64,000 nucleotides of DNA from the NCBI GenBank assembly GCA_023091665.1, contig JALJCQ010000001.1:3100001-3164000 (forward strand), in the 5' to 3' direction. This document shows positions 44,225 to 55,203 of the stretch, one piece after another. The position numbers and the translations under genes were made by a program. The DNA is from Pythium myriotylum. Its lineage: Eukaryota > Oomycota > Peronosporomycetes > Pythiales > Pythiaceae. Numbering within the stretch: the stretch's first letter is position 1; each line of letters opens with the position of its first letter. Under the pieces are notes generated by a model that searched no databases, was not told where the DNA came from, and saw nothing but the letters and a program-made list of their open reading frames with translations.

Positions 44225-46891
44225 ATGCTCTCTCCAGCGCTCAGCGGCGCCGCGCGCAGCCGCAGCCGCACGCCGCGACACAACCACCAGGTCGGCCAAC
44301 GGCTCGCGCGCACCAACTCGCTCACGGCCGGCGGCAATGCGCCGCTGCGGCGCCAGCGCAGCTGGGGCAACGACACCATGTCGCCCGTGCTGCCGACGAC
44401 GCAGTCGCTGCGCAAGCCGATCGAGTCCCAGCGGCTGCTCAAGACCGAGTCTGAAGTGGACGACCCGATGGACACGTCGGCGCCGCTGACCATGGCCCGC
44501 GCTACGAACGCTGTGCTCTACGGGATCATCAACTCGATTCTCACGATCCCGTGCATGTACGGCTACGCGGCGATCATCTTCAGCCACCACGACTTTGTGA
44601 CCTACATGCCCTCGCTCTCCAAGCTCGTCATGTTCTCCAGTGTCGTCCACCAGGTCATGTTCACGGTGCTCAGCTCGCTGCCCTTTGCGATTGGTCAGGT
44701 GCAAGACGCCGGGCTCATCTTCCTCAGTGCGATGGCTACGTCGATCTGCACGACACTTGGCGCCGACGCACCGCTCGAGGCCAAAGTTGCAACCGTCGTG
44801 GTCGTGATCGGCCTCGCGACGGCGTCGCTGGGCTTGTGCCTCGTTCTCATCGGCCGCTTCAAGCTCGCTGGCCTCGTGTCGTACCTGCCGATGCCAGTCG
44901 TGGGAGGGTACCTGGCGTTTATCGGACTCTTCTGTATGTACGCTGGTCTCTCGCTCAGCACCGGACTCGTGATCAACGATTTCTCGTCGTTGATGCAGCT
45001 CTGGAACACGGAATACATCGTGCTCTCGATTCCCGGTGTGCTCGGAGGCGTCGTGCTGCTGCTCGTCTCGCAGCGCTGTGAGAACTCGTTCGCATTGCCC
45101 GCGTGTATCCTCGGCATGCCGCTGCTCTTCTTTGTGGTCATGTGGCTCTCGGGTGCTTCGATCGATGAAGCGCGCGAATACGGTTGGATCTCACCGGACT
45201 CTCCGCCCGCTAGTTTCCTTCAGATGTGGGAAATCTTCGACTTCAGGCAAGTCCACTGGTATGCGATTGTGCAGCAGCTGCCAACGTGGCTTGGTATGGT
45301 CTTCGTTGTCGCCTTCTCATCCTGTCTCGATGTTGCTGCGATTGAGATGGATATGGGCCGGCGACTAGACATCAACCATGAACTCACATCGGTCGGCTGG
45401 TCGAACGTTGTGAGCGGTCTCTTCGGCGGCTACACCGGCTCGTATATCTTCTCGCAGACCATCTTCACGTACCGTGCCAAGACCAACTCACGCATCGTCG
45501 GAGTTTGTGTCATCATCTCCGAGTTCGCGATCGTGCTCATGCCCCTCTCGGTCATGAGTTACGTCCCGCGCTTCTTCTTCGCCGCGACGCTCATCTTCAT
45601 CGCGATTGATCTTATGGTCGAATGGCTCATCCACGTGTACCACAAGGTACTCCTGCGCGAGTACATTGTGCTCTGGGCTTCGTTCATCGCAATCAACTGG
45701 GTCTCGCTCGAGATGGGCATGCTGCTGGGTATCGCGTTTGCGATCCTCAACTTCTTGCTTGGTTATTCGCAAGTTGGCGTTGTCACGCGCGCATTCAAGC
45801 GATCCACCGCCGTGCGCAAGTTCGCGGCTCGCACGTACCTTACTCAGAAGCGTGATGCGATTGTGTTGCTCGAGCTCCACGGATATTTGTTCTTTGGCTC
45901 GTCTGTGCGTATCCTTGAGGATGTGCAAAAGGCTGTGTACGTTGTCAAGAAAAATGCTCCTCCCGTCAAGCTGCCTGCGCGGAAAAATACTAACGTGAAA
46001 CTCTCGGGGGGACTCCCACTGACACCCATGGCCAAGCACTACCACTACGAAGTCATGGTCGAGTGCCTTGACGGAAGTCCTGCGAACGAGCCGGAAGGTT
46101 TGCCGACCGAGTTTGTTGTTATGGACTTTAGCCGCGTCTCTGGTATGGACGCTACAGCCGCGCGGTCTTCACTCATGATCCTGCAGCAGCTGTGCAAACG
46201 CAACGGCATCACCGTGCTTTTCGCAGACGCACTACCTGAGATTCGACGCATCCTGATGCAAAACGAGATCGCCGAGAGCTCGGACTTCTTCCCCACAGCG
46301 GACATTGCACTCGAGTACTGCGAGAACCGCCTGTTGGAACGCAGCAACGACATCACGGTGATTAATGGCCCGAAGGACGACCGGGAACTTGGCATCCGCA
46401 CGCTACTTCACCGCTTTATCGGTGAGCCAGACGATTCAATGTTCTTCCAGAGCATTGATCGATTCTTCCGTCGCCTTGTTGTCAACTCAAACCACGTCTT
46501 TTACCGGGTAGGAGAATTCCCGGACCACTTCTACTTTCTCGCGACAGGTCGAGTCGCTCTGTTCATGAACCAGGACGGCAGTTCTGCTCACGAGAAAAAG
46601 TTGCACTTGCTCGAGCATGTGATCCCCGGCGCGATGTTTGGAGAGGTGGACTTCTTCGGGCGCCAATCTCGTCTCATGGTCGCTCGCTCTATGGAGAAAT
46701 GCGTTGTGTACGAGATGTCGCGTGCCAACTACGAAGCCATGGAGCGCGAGGCCCCTGAATTATGGAATCGCCTGCGAGACGTCATCATAATGTCGATGGC
46801 ACTAGCGCTTACGAACGTGACGTCCATCAATAGCCGAAACAATGCTGTTGGACACGATCATGACGGTGAGAACGACATTTCGGTCCAATAA
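44225..46891 (+). CDS. SulP/SLC26-type transporter with STAS and cyclic-nucleotide-binding domains
   Basis: 888 residues from the first ATG, without introns. After a basic Ser/Arg-rich N-terminus, about 85-500 form the many-helix SulP transport domain (for example MPVVGGYLAFIGLFCMYAG and GYTGSYIFSQTIFTYR). About 540-690 is a STAS domain (IVLLELHGYLFFGSS; then VVMDFSRVSGMDATAARSS), and about 735-870 a cNMP-binding-like barrel (FPDHFYFLATGRVALF, then PGAMFGEVDFFG). The order SulP-STAS-cNMP is that of fungal VSB1/YGR125W-like vacuolar proteins, which act in basic amino acid storage, rather than of plasma-membrane sulfate carriers. Substrate is therefore uncertain (sulfate, other anion or basic amino acid). 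The cNMP module lacks an obvious full phosphate-binding cassette, so ligand binding is unproven. Confidence 0.85.
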   Translation: MLSPALSGAARSRSRTPRHNHQVGQRLARTNSLTAGGNAPLRRQRSWGNDTMSPVLPTTQSLRKPIESQRLLKTESEVDDPMDTSAPLTMARATNAVLYGIINSILTIPCMYGYAAIIFSHHDFVTYMPSLSKLVMFSSVVHQVMFTVLSSLPFAIGQVQDAGLIFLSAMATSICTTLGADAPLEAKVATVVVVIGLATASLGLCLVLIGRFKLAGLVSYLPMPVVGGYLAFIGLFCMYAGLSLSTGLVINDFSSLMQLWNTEYIVLSIPGVLGGVVLLLVSQRCENSFALPACILGMPLLFFVVMWLSGASIDEAREYGWISPDSPPASFLQMWEIFDFRQVHWYAIVQQLPTWLGMVFVVAFSSCLDVAAIEMDMGRRLDINHELTSVGWSNVVSGLFGGYTGSYIFSQTIFTYRAKTNSRIVGVCVIISEFAIVLMPLSVMSYVPRFFFAATLIFIAIDLMVEWLIHVYHKVLLREYIVLWASFIAINWVSLEMGMLLGIAFAILNFLLGYSQVGVVTRAFKRSTAVRKFAARTYLTQKRDAIVLLELHGYLFFGSSVRILEDVQKAVYVVKKNAPPVKLPARKNTNVKLSGGLPLTPMAKHYHYEVMVECLDGSPANEPEGLPTEFVVMDFSRVSGMDATAARSSLMILQQLCKRNGITVLFADALPEIRRILMQNEIAESSDFFPTADIALEYCENRLLERSNDITVINGPKDDRELGIRTLLHRFIGEPDDSMFFQSIDRFFRRLVVNSNHVFYRVGEFPDHFYFLATGRVALFMNQDGSSAHEKKLHLLEHVIPGAMFGEVDFFGRQSRLMVARSMEKCVVYEMSRANYEAMEREAPELWNRLRDVIIMSMALALTNVTSINSRNNAVGHDHDGENDISVQ

Positions 46892-47074
46892 ATAATTCTT
46901 TGCTTTGTTTGTTTGTGTCGTTCATATTCATCTTCCAATTATCTCGCCTGTATACATTGCTCATGTTACTCGGTGCATTCACCATCCATTCTGAATGATC
47001 TGCTCACCTTGAGAGTACTAGCTACAAGCGCTCAGAAGCGGAAGTTTCTTGCGAGCTCACGGAGCTGATTCTGC

Positions 47075-49436
47075 TCAGCCCATGAACATGAAAGGGTCAA
47101 CTTCTCGACGGTCGGATCGTACGCAACATTCTGTCACCAAGCACGAAAAGTCAGCTACATTTGCACCGCTAGAAGGCCATTCAGACCATCCAAGTACCAT
47201 AGGGGCAGCCGCCACAATGAACAAACCGGCTCGCTCTTCGTGGCACAGTGTGTTACCAAAGACATCGAGGATGTCATCTTGCTTTTGTAGGACGTGACGA
47301 ACCAGAGCAGTGGAGTGATATTCATCTGAAGCGTACCATTCATAGCTGCATGGGAGCCCGAATATCTTGACAAATGCGAGTCGCCGAAGGCCTTCGCATT
47401 GAACGACCACGTTCAAATTGGCTCCGTCTTTCCCAGCGACATTAACGCCATTGTTGTTGTAGTTCCGACGCGCGACGTCTCGCAGCTGGTTTTCAAAGAG
47501 ACTGATTAATCGCTCCCGTGTTCGGTGAGCTTCACGGTCTGCCTGCCGACTCTCAATAATGAACCGATTCGACATGCTGTTAGCACGATCAACCTCCGCC
47601 TTCCTAAGTCGATTAAGCTGTTCTCTGGCAGTCAAGAGATCTTTCACGATTGAGTCAGTTCTCGCAACATCGGGCCCACGATCTTGCAAGCGGAGCTGAG
47701 CACGCGCGGCTTGTAGCGCTTGCTTCAGTTCATGAATGTCTCGCTGCGCGTGCTCTTTGATGGACGCAACCGTCGAGTTCGCTTTTACGCGCACTTCGTC
47801 GCATTCGATGAGCATGTTCTGAAGTCGCTTCCGTAGGGCGCCGTTCTTCTCTTCTAGACTGGTCCTCTCTGTGCGTTCTTTCTGTAATTCTAGTGTGAGC
47901 GCACTCAGCACAGCTCTGTGTTGCTTGTCCATCCGAGCCAGCTCCATGTCCATCTGCGCGGGTGTTAAAGTAGCCCTGATACAACACAATAAAAATCAGC
48001 CGCCATCTCCCTCCAGTTACATGAATGAGCACGTACGGTCGGGGACGCTTGCGTGCAGGCTCCACACCGGGAGGTATATGTTCAGGAGGAGGTCGGTCTC
48101 TCCCAGTCCCAGTTGAGCTCCCGGGAGGTGCACTGGCACGACCGCTTTCTGTCGGAAGAAGCATCCGCTGCTGAGGCAGGGACGATGGTACTGGAGATGG
48201 CATAGAACCACGCTGTTGAGGCAAGTTTTCTGGGACATCAATTCGTTGCTGCGGTAGTGGTGGCGGTTGAATTAACCCGGGACTCGATCGCGTGCCTGTT
48301 AGCGCGGGACTTGATCTTGTGGCTTCTGGTCCGAACCGTCTCTCCGCAACGTCAAGAGGCGAGTCGAGATCCATTGTTTCGCCCTGCTGACTTCCGTCGC
48401 CGCTCAGCGAATCGTCTTCGTCTAGCGATCGTTCGATATCAAAGACGAGCTCACCGGGCTTCGTTGCCTTCAACTGCTGGATCACCTCCAAAAACCCTAA
48501 TCCGGTGAGATCGGTGCCATTTACGGACAAGATCGTGTCTCCAATTTTAAGCGACGACTTGGCGGCGGTTGAGTTGCTCTGGAGGGTCGACACTTTCAGT
48601 TTCCGGTTCGAGTCGTTACGGATGCCAAACCCCAGCTTGTCGCCGTCCTTCATGACACGAACGGTGAGACGCACAACTCGTCGAGTGGCATCGACGTTTT
48701 TGTTGTCGGCACTCGACGGCCGGGCCTCCCGCTGTGGTGTTGGCTGTCTTCTCTGTCCCATAGGCTGATCCAGCGTTTGTCGACCTCCGTGCATCGCTTG
48801 CTCGCCTCCAAGCTGCGCGTCCCCACGACGAACGGATCCCCGAGGAGGAGCCTGTGCGACGCTAGTAGAACCATGCATCACTTCTCCATTGGACCCGGGC
48901 TGACGCTCTCGAGGAGGACTTCTCGGTCGCCGTGATTGGATTTCCCGCTGAGCGTACGGATGAACTGGCTCCATCTCGACTCGCTGCCGCGGGTGCGACC
49001 CATGGTGGATGGGCGAGTCTTGACGGTCTCTCGCAGGATGCTGGAGATGCGGTGGCGGCTGTGCACCGGCGAACAAGGCTCGCCGTCGCTCAGAGTCTCC
49101 GTCATGACGCACGTCGTGACGCCCCTCGCGCGCATTACTTGCGCCCCCGCGCGACGCGACGACTGACGAAGGCGCGACAGCAGATCCCGGAGCGGACGAG
49201 AGACGCGCCGACGAGAGCGGGATCTTGGCGGCCTGGAAGACGACCGTGTCGCTCTGCATCGTCGGAGGACCGAAATTCTTGATAGTCGCGCCCGAGCCGA
49301 CGGATCCGCGTGTCGGGAGCCCCGTCGTCGCGAGCGCCGGAGGGATCGCGCCGGCGAGCGACTTGCTGGTCGCGCTGGTCGCGAGAGGCCCCGCGGAGGG
49401 CGCCTGCGGCTGCGCAGAGCCGGGTCGACCGGGCAT
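47075..49436 (-). CDS. PDZ-domain protein with coiled coil, function unknown
   Basis: Two exons, 49436-48037 and 47975-47075, across a 61-bp GT-AG intron (phase 2) give 766 residues. The N-terminal third is low-complexity (Pro, Ser, Arg, Gln). A PDZ domain lies at about 254-333: RLTVRVMKDGDKLGFGIRN supplies the carboxylate-binding GFGI loop, and IGDTILSVNGTDLTGL is the typical core. A second disordered stretch (repeated PQQR) leads to a long coiled coil in exon 2 (MDMELARMDKQHRAVLS onwards), and the last 120 residues form a compact C-terminal region with no family that I recognise. PDZ domains bind C-terminal peptides, so the protein is probably a scaffold. Without splicing the coiled-coil exon would be out of frame. 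Divergent from the helicase gene. Confidence 0.78.
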
Positions 49437-50086
49437 CGTGGCGACGTGCTAGTCCTTCCCGCCGCAAGCGCGATCTCGGGCTTCCGGAGGTCGTTTCGAG
49501 GCCGGAAACGCCGGATCGGAGCGCGGCGAACGCGGCGCGCGCAGCCAGGCGCTCGGTTTCGGCTCGAGAGGCCGCGCGCGAGCGAGAAACGCGGAGGAAC
49601 GCGCGCGCGGGCGAGAGCGTCGGGCGCTCGGCGAGCAGCTCCGGGGCAAAATGGAAACGGCGCCAAAAACCATGGAGGGTGGACGCTTCGATATATCGGT
49701 TTGGTACCGGTGTTCCCGGCAGATGGCCGGCCAGTCTTCCCTGAGTTGGGTGTAGTCCTTGGAAACGTATCCCTTCCAGAAATGCAGAGAATGGACTTGC
49801 ACAATATCATATGTAGAGTGGACATTTATCTTTCCAAAATGAATAACCTTGTATTGTAGAATATTGACTGATCTGTACCCAAGCCGAGGATTCCAGGTGA
49901 TGCATCAGTATACATACTAGACGCTTCGCATGGCATGAGCAACACGTATAGTTACCGTATACTGCACCCCCCAGCTATACTGCGTATAGTCACTGCGTAT
50001 AGTATACGCCGCATGAAGAGCTCCGACCAACCAATTGACCACCAACGAGCCCTCGAAGCGACGCCACCAACTCCCTCCCTTCTGCG

Positions 50087-51589
50087 ATGGCCAAGACTCC
50101 AGCGACCGCGGCCAAGCCCAAGCGCGACGCGCCGACGAAGCAGCCCACGCGCGCCGCCGACGACGAGCACGAGACGCCGACCGAGGGCGCGGTCGCCGAG
50201 CCCGTGGACGAAGGCTTCAGCGGCGACAAGAGCTTCGAGGAGCTCGGCGTCGATGCCGCCATCTGCGAGGCCATCCGCGCCGTCGGCTGGGACAAGCCCA
50301 GCAAGATCCAGCAGCAGTCGATCCCGCACGGACTCGCCGGCCGCGACATCATCGGTCTCGCCGAGACCGGCTCCGGCAAGACGGGCGCGTTCGTGATCCC
50401 GATCTTGCAGACGCTGCTCAAGAACCCGCAGCGCCTCTATGCGCTCGTGCTCGCGCCCACGCGCGAGCTCGCGTACCAGATCAGCGAGCAGTTTGAAGCG
50501 CTCGGCGCGTCCATCGGACTCAAGTGCGCGTGTATTGTTGGCGGTATCGACATGATGAACCAGCAGGTCGCGCTGGCGCGCAAGCCGCACATTGTGATCG
50601 CGACGCCCGGCCGTCTTGTGGACCACTTGGAGAATACCAAGGGCTTTTCGCTGCGCACGATGAAGTACCTCGTGCTAGATGAAGCCGATCGCATGCTCAG
50701 CATGGACTTCGAGGAAGAGATCAACCAGATCGTGCAGCTCATGCCGACGGAACGCAACACGTACCTCTTCAGTGCGACCATGACCTCCAAGGTCGCCAAG
50801 CTCCAGCGCGCGTCGCTCAAGAACCCGGTCAAGGTCGAGATCACGCACAAGTTCGCGACGCCCGAGACGCTCAAGCAGCATTACCTGTTCATCCCGGCAA
50901 AGTACAAGGACTGCTACTTGGCCTACGTGCTGAACGAGGTCGCGGGCCAGTCGGTGCTCATCTTCGCAGCGACCTGCAATGGCACGCAGAAGGTGACACT
51001 CATGCTGCGTAACCTGGGCTTCCAGGCGATCTGTCTCCATGGCCAGATGACGCAGCCTAACCGTCTTGGTGCGCTCAACAAGTTCAAGGCCAAGAGCCGC
51101 AACATCCTCGTGTGTACCGATGTCGCGAGTCGTGGTCTCGATATTCCGAGCGTCGACGTCGTCATCAACTACGACATCCCAACCCACGGCAAGGATTACA
51201 TCCACCGCGTCGGCCGTACCGCGCGTGCCGGACGTGCCGGTATCGCCATCTCGTGCGTCACCCAGTACGACGTCGAGCTGTACCAGCGCATCGAGCACTT
51301 GTTGGGCAAGAAGCTCGACGCGTACCCTTGCGAAGAGGACACGGTGCTGGTCATGCTTGAGCGCGTGAACGAGGCCCAACGCATGGCGACGATTGAGCTC
51401 AAGGACATGACGGCCAACGGCGGTGGTAAGCGCAAGCGCTTCGGCCACGGCGACGACGAGGACGGCGAAGGCGGCGACGACGGCGACGACAACGCCAAGG
51501 CCAAGAAGTACAAGGCGGCAGGACGTGTCGGTGGCAAAGGAGGTGGTCGAGGAGGCAAGGGCGGCCGCGGCCGCGGTGGCAAGAGATAA
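50087..51589 (+). CDS. RRP3: DEAD-box RNA helicase, DDX47/Rrp3 family
   Basis: 500 residues, no intron. Rrp3/DDX47 is a nucleolar ATP-dependent RNA helicase of 18S rRNA maturation. Motifs in order: Q motif ([14 protein letters not shown]), motif I AETGSGKT (92-99), Ia PTRELA, GG, TPGRL, motif II DEAD (198-201), motif III SAT (229-231), then in the second RecA domain [21 protein letters not shown] and [11 protein letters not shown]. The N-terminus ([14 protein letters not shown]) is basic-acidic and the C-terminus ends in a Gly/Arg/Lys-rich RGG-like tail ([15 protein letters not shown]) that probably binds [27 protein letters not shown] and length are characteristic of the Rrp3 branch among DEAD proteins. 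Confidence 0.93.
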   Translation: MAKTPATAAKPKRDAPTKQPTRAADDEHETPTEGAVAEPVDEGFSGDKSFEELGVDAAICEAIRAVGWDKPSKIQQQSIPHGLAGRDIIGLAETGSGKTGAFVIPILQTLLKNPQRLYALVLAPTRELAYQISEQFEALGASIGLKCACIVGGIDMMNQQVALARKPHIVIATPGRLVDHLENTKGFSLRTMKYLVLDEADRMLSMDFEEEINQIVQLMPTERNTYLFSATMTSKVAKLQRASLKNPVKVEITHKFATPETLKQHYLFIPAKYKDCYLAYVLNEVAGQSVLIFAATCNGTQKVTLMLRNLGFQAICLHGQMTQPNRLGALNKFKAKSRNILVCTDVASRGLDIPSVDVVINYDIPTHGKDYIHRVGRTARAGRAGIAISCVTQYDVELYQRIEHLLGKKLDAYPCEEDTVLVMLERVNEAQRMATIELKDMTANGGGKRKRFGHGDDEDGEGGDDGDDNAKAKKYKAAGRVGGKGGGRGGKGGRGRGGKR

Positions 51590-51773
51590 ACACAGCGATC
51601 GTGAGAAAGGCGGCTGTAATTTAAAGGATTTTGCAACATAGAGGTTCCTCGATGGTAGCTTCCATCGACGGCGTTGGCGTCTTTGGTTTCGTAGGAATGG
51701 ATCAACTAGTTCATGGTAGTGCCACCAGCAACGCTCAAAACTTGAGGGGCGACGACGACGACGACAATGCGGT

Positions 51774-53177
51774 TTAAATACTTGTCGACTCGTGGAGAAG
51801 GAAAGCGCGCGCCGGCTGGTCGACCGGCGACGACGGCGGCGACGGCAGCAGCGTGTGCTGGTGCTTCGAGTGCGTCATGCACATGCCGAGGCGCTGGGCC
51901 CACTTCTCGCAGTCGGCGAGGCTGCACTTGGCGCCGCCGCCGTGCTTGCGACAGAGACGCTTGAGGTGAGCTTTCTTCTCGCAGCCTGGCACGATGCATG
52001 GGCGGCCACCGCCGTGCATCTTGCACTTGCCGTGGCTCTGGGCCGCTCGCGTGCAGCCGTTCTCCTGGCATCGCGATCCACCGCCGTGGCGGATGCACAG
52101 CCCACGGCTCTGCACGCTCTTGGTGCAGCCCGGATGCGAGCAGCGCTTGGAGCCGCCGTGGCGCTTGCAGCGGTTGAACGCCCTGGCCTGGCTCTTGCAG
52201 TCGTCGACGCAGCAGAGCTTGCGGCGGTCGGGCGAGAACTTGGAGTTGGCCTCGTCGTCAAAAACCGTCGCGAGCGATTCGCTCTTGAGCTCGTGGAGGC
52301 TCGGTGGTAGCATCATGCGCGATGGGCCAAAGTTGTTCATGGGTGACACGATGGTCGTGCGAGGCATGGTGACGGCCGTCGGCGGCGTCATGAGCGACGC
52401 GTAGTTGACCGGTTCCTCCATCGTGAGCTCGTCTTGCTCGTCAAACGCTGTCGGTGCGGATGAGCCGAACGGGAACGGCACCATCATGTGCGTCGATGGC
52501 TGTGGTGGGGCCAGCGGCGGGTACTCTGGTGAGAGAACGAGAAGGTGAGGTCTCGCGACATCATTTCTCTGGGATAAAAAGTTCGCCGCGACAATACCTT
52601 CTGAAAAGTGAGAAGGCAGCGCCTGTTCCATGGGGTTAGGATGGGAGGACCCCGTCGGAGGGAAGAGCTGCTGCAACTCGGCGCTTGTCTGCTCCTCCAT
52701 GCGCTGCATTTCCAGTGACGGCTGCATCATGTAGGCGCTCATTGGCGTTTCGAGAGCCGCGAGACTCGGATGGGCCATGAGACTTCCATCACTCGCCATC
52801 TCGCTCGCACATCCACCAGGATCCACGTCATGCATGTAGTACGGGCCATCCTGCGCCATTGGTGGTCCTTCCATTCCGGTGCACGGCAGTCGCTCCATGA
52901 ACATACTAGCCATTCGACCCTGGTGGGTATCGGGGAATCGCAAGGTCGCATCGCTGTTGTAGTCCTCGATGGTTTCCTCGGTCTTGGGCTCGTGGATGAG
53001 CTCATCGTCGTCCTGCTCGCCGCCGAATGCCGCGGGACGGAAGAGGAACGGTCGGTGGCGACTTGGGACCTGCAACGGCGACGAGGACGCGCCCGAGACG
53101 ACGTCGTCGGCCCAACTCATACCCGCTTCGTCGCTGCGCTTGGCCCATCGTCGTGGCGACGCTTGTTCGCCCAACAT
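51774..53177 (-). CDS. Oomycete Cys/His finger protein ('WRKY19-like'), putative transcription regulator
   Basis: 467 residues from MLGEQASPRRWAKRSDE; other in-frame starts at 53339 (longer) and 53120 exist. The first 310 residues are low-complexity, acidic and Met/Pro/Ser-rich, as in activation regions. About 320-440 hold five tandem zinc units of the type C-x4-C...C-x3-H-G-G, for example CSHPGCTKSVQSRGLCIRHG and CIVPGCEKKAHLKRLCRKHG. Proteins with these arrays are widespread in oomycetes and usually annotated as 'WRKY transcription factor 19-like' although no WRKY domain is present. A possible 72-bp intron (52526-52597, GT...CAG, phase 1) lies in frame and without stop; splicing would remove 24 residues and join HFSE to YPPLAPP. 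Whether it is spliced cannot be decided here. DNA or RNA binding is inferred. Confidence 0.78.
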   Translation of the reverse strand: MLGEQASPRRWAKRSDEAGMSWADDVVSGASSSPLQVPSRHRPFLFRPAAFGGEQDDDELIHEPKTEETIEDYNSDATLRFPDTHQGRMASMFMERLPCTGMEGPPMAQDGPYYMHDVDPGGCASEMASDGSLMAHPSLAALETPMSAYMMQPSLEMQRMEEQTSAELQQLFPPTGSSHPNPMEQALPSHFSEGIVAANFLSQRNDVARPHLLVLSPEYPPLAPPQPSTHMMVPFPFGSSAPTAFDEQDELTMEEPVNYASLMTPPTAVTMPRTTIVSPMNNFGPSRMMLPPSLHELKSESLATVFDDEANSKFSPDRRKLCCVDDCKSQARAFNRCKRHGGSKRCSHPGCTKSVQSRGLCIRHGGGSRCQENGCTRAAQSHGKCKMHGGGRPCIVPGCEKKAHLKRLCRKHGGGAKCSLADCEKWAQRLGMCMTHSKHQHTLLPSPPSSPVDQPARAFLLHESTSI

Positions 53178-53767
53178 CTCCCTTTTCCCAGATCTTGTGA
53201 TGCCGAGAAATGGCTTGGATACGACACGGAGAGCGCGTTGATGGGTCGAGCCAACAAAAGCCGCAATGCACTGGAGGCGAAAAGCTCGCTTTCCGGTGAA
53301 CCCAGAATCCAAAGGGGGCGGGGAGGGAAAGAAGGACACCCCGCCACGTCGTGTCCTCCGACGTTGCTCTCAATTCTAGACGGCGTCGCGTCCCAGGAGT
53401 CTCTCCCCTCCTCCTCCTCTGCGTTTGGCGCTCGTAGGAAGAGCAGGTCCCAACCGCCACCAGCGGCCATGAGACAAAGCCGACCCGCCCACAGAGAGTT
53501 CGAATTCATTTCGTCCTACGCCGACGACGAACCTTTCGCGCGCCCAAGCGCAGCGTCTCGTCCCGGAGAAAAAAAAACCGAGCTCGCTCGTCAGGAGCGC
53601 CGCCATGAAAATAATGGCTCGGCCGAGAAAGTACGCACTGTCACTATTGTGAATAGTGGCGGGCTAGGGGTTCTTGAGTGTTGGAGAGCTCATGTACTGA
53701 TATAAGATGTACTGAGCAGCTCACTTGACAATCACACCTCGACTGGGGAAACTCCGACACCACACGA

Positions 53768-55013
53768 ATGCTGCGGCCTCGCACGCTGCGCCACGTCGGC
53801 GCGCTTCTCGACGGCGCCGCGCGGTCGCTGGCGGCCCCGCGGCCGTTTCAGCCGCACGCGTCGCTCGGCGCTGCGCTGACGCGCTCGCACATGTGCCACT
53901 CGTCGCGGTTGGCGCCGCGCGTGGCGATGGTTCGTCCTGGCGGCTGGGGTGGGACGTTCACGCCGATGGCGGTGGCGCCGCAAAAGCTGTGGATGAGCAC
54001 GCAGCGCGAGGAGAAGCAACAGCCAGTGGCAGCTGAGAGCGGCGCGTTCAAGCTCGAGAAAGACACGTGGGCTGAGCGCCACGCGCCCAAGTGGATGGTG
54101 CCGTACATTCAGATCTCGCGCATCAACCGCCCCGCAGGTACGCGCAGAGGTTTTGCCGTTGACTGCTGCTTTTTTTTTTCATGTGTCTCTCATGATTACG
54201 ATAGGCACGTACATGCTGCTGTGGCCGTGCTTCTGGAGCATCTCGTTGGCGGCACCGGCCGGCCAGTTCCCGGACCTCGGCATGCTCGCACTGTTCGGCA
54301 CTGGCGCGCTCATCATGCGCAGCGCCGGCTGCACGATCAACGACATGTGGGATAAAGACTTTGACAAGCAAGTCGAGCGCACGAACCAGCGGCCGTTGGC
54401 CTCTGGCGCGCTCACCTACCCGCAGGCGTGGAAGTTCCTCGCGTTGCAGCTCAGCGCCGGTCTCGGCGTGCTGCTCCAGCTCAACTGGTACAGCATCGCG
54501 CTCGGCGCTTCGTCGATGGCGCTCGTGATTACGTACCCGCTGATGAAGCGCGTGACGTACTGGCCGCAGGCTGTGCTGGGTCTGACGTTCAACTACGGTG
54601 CGTTGCTCGGGTGGTCGGCCGTGCAGGGCGCCTGCGCGTGGCCCGTCGTGCTGCCACTGTACGCCGGTGGTATCGCGTGGACGCTCGTGTACGATACACT
54701 CTACGCACACCAAGACAAGAAAGACGACCAGCACATCGGCGTGCGCTCGACGGCCTTGTTGTTTGGCGACAACACGAAGCCGATTCTCAACGCGTTCTCC
54801 GCCGCTGCCATCGCGGGCTTCGGCACTGCCGGCTACATGGCTGGTCTCGACTGGCCCTTCTATGCTGGACTGGCCGGGGGTGCCGCCCACTTGGCGTGGC
54901 AGGTCAACACGGCCAAGCTCGATGACCCACTCAACCTGCAGACGCGCTTTGCCTCGAACAAGTGGTTCGGCGCGTTGATGTGGGCGTCGATCGTCGCCGG
55001 CAAGGTTCTGTAA
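53768..55013 (+). CDS. COQ2: Mitochondrial 4-hydroxybenzoate polyprenyltransferase (COQ2)
   Basis: Two exons, 53768-54137 and 54205-55013, with a 67-bp GT-AG intron (phase 1); 392 residues. COQ2 attaches the polyprenyl chain to 4-hydroxybenzoate in ubiquinone synthesis in the mitochondrial inner membrane. The N-terminus ([20 protein letters not shown]) is Arg/Leu/Ala-rich without acids, a matrix-targeting sequence. The UbiA-fold has both Asp-rich motifs: [15 protein letters not shown] (Asn169 and following) for the prenyl diphosphate and [13 protein letters not shown]. The lead-in [17 protein letters not shown] spans the splice junction exactly as in other COQ2 proteins. Around eight hydrophobic segments follow. 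Splicing is required to join the mitochondrial leader to the enzyme. Confidence 0.92.
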
Positions 55014-55203
55014 TTGCCGATGCAAGCAATAGCGCAACGTCTATTGACCGTTTATCTAGAATCCTACACTGTGCGAAAACGGACTCGTCTTCGGAAGGAC
55101 GCGAGCGGGGCTCGGTTCCCAGCGAAGCGTTGGTGCGGCGAGCCGCCGTCGAGTGCGCTTCGGTAGTTGGCACTTCTTTGTCTTTTTGTTTTTCGTCTCT
55201 GAC

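Noticed and set aside
44150..45141. Several long minus-strand frames inside the transporter gene
   Set aside because: Antisense shadows; the plus strand encodes well conserved SulP segments.
50675..51448. 257-codon minus-strand frame inside the helicase gene
   Set aside because: Antisense of the DEAD-box motifs; composition (Leu/Val/Asp/His) is that expected of a mirror frame.
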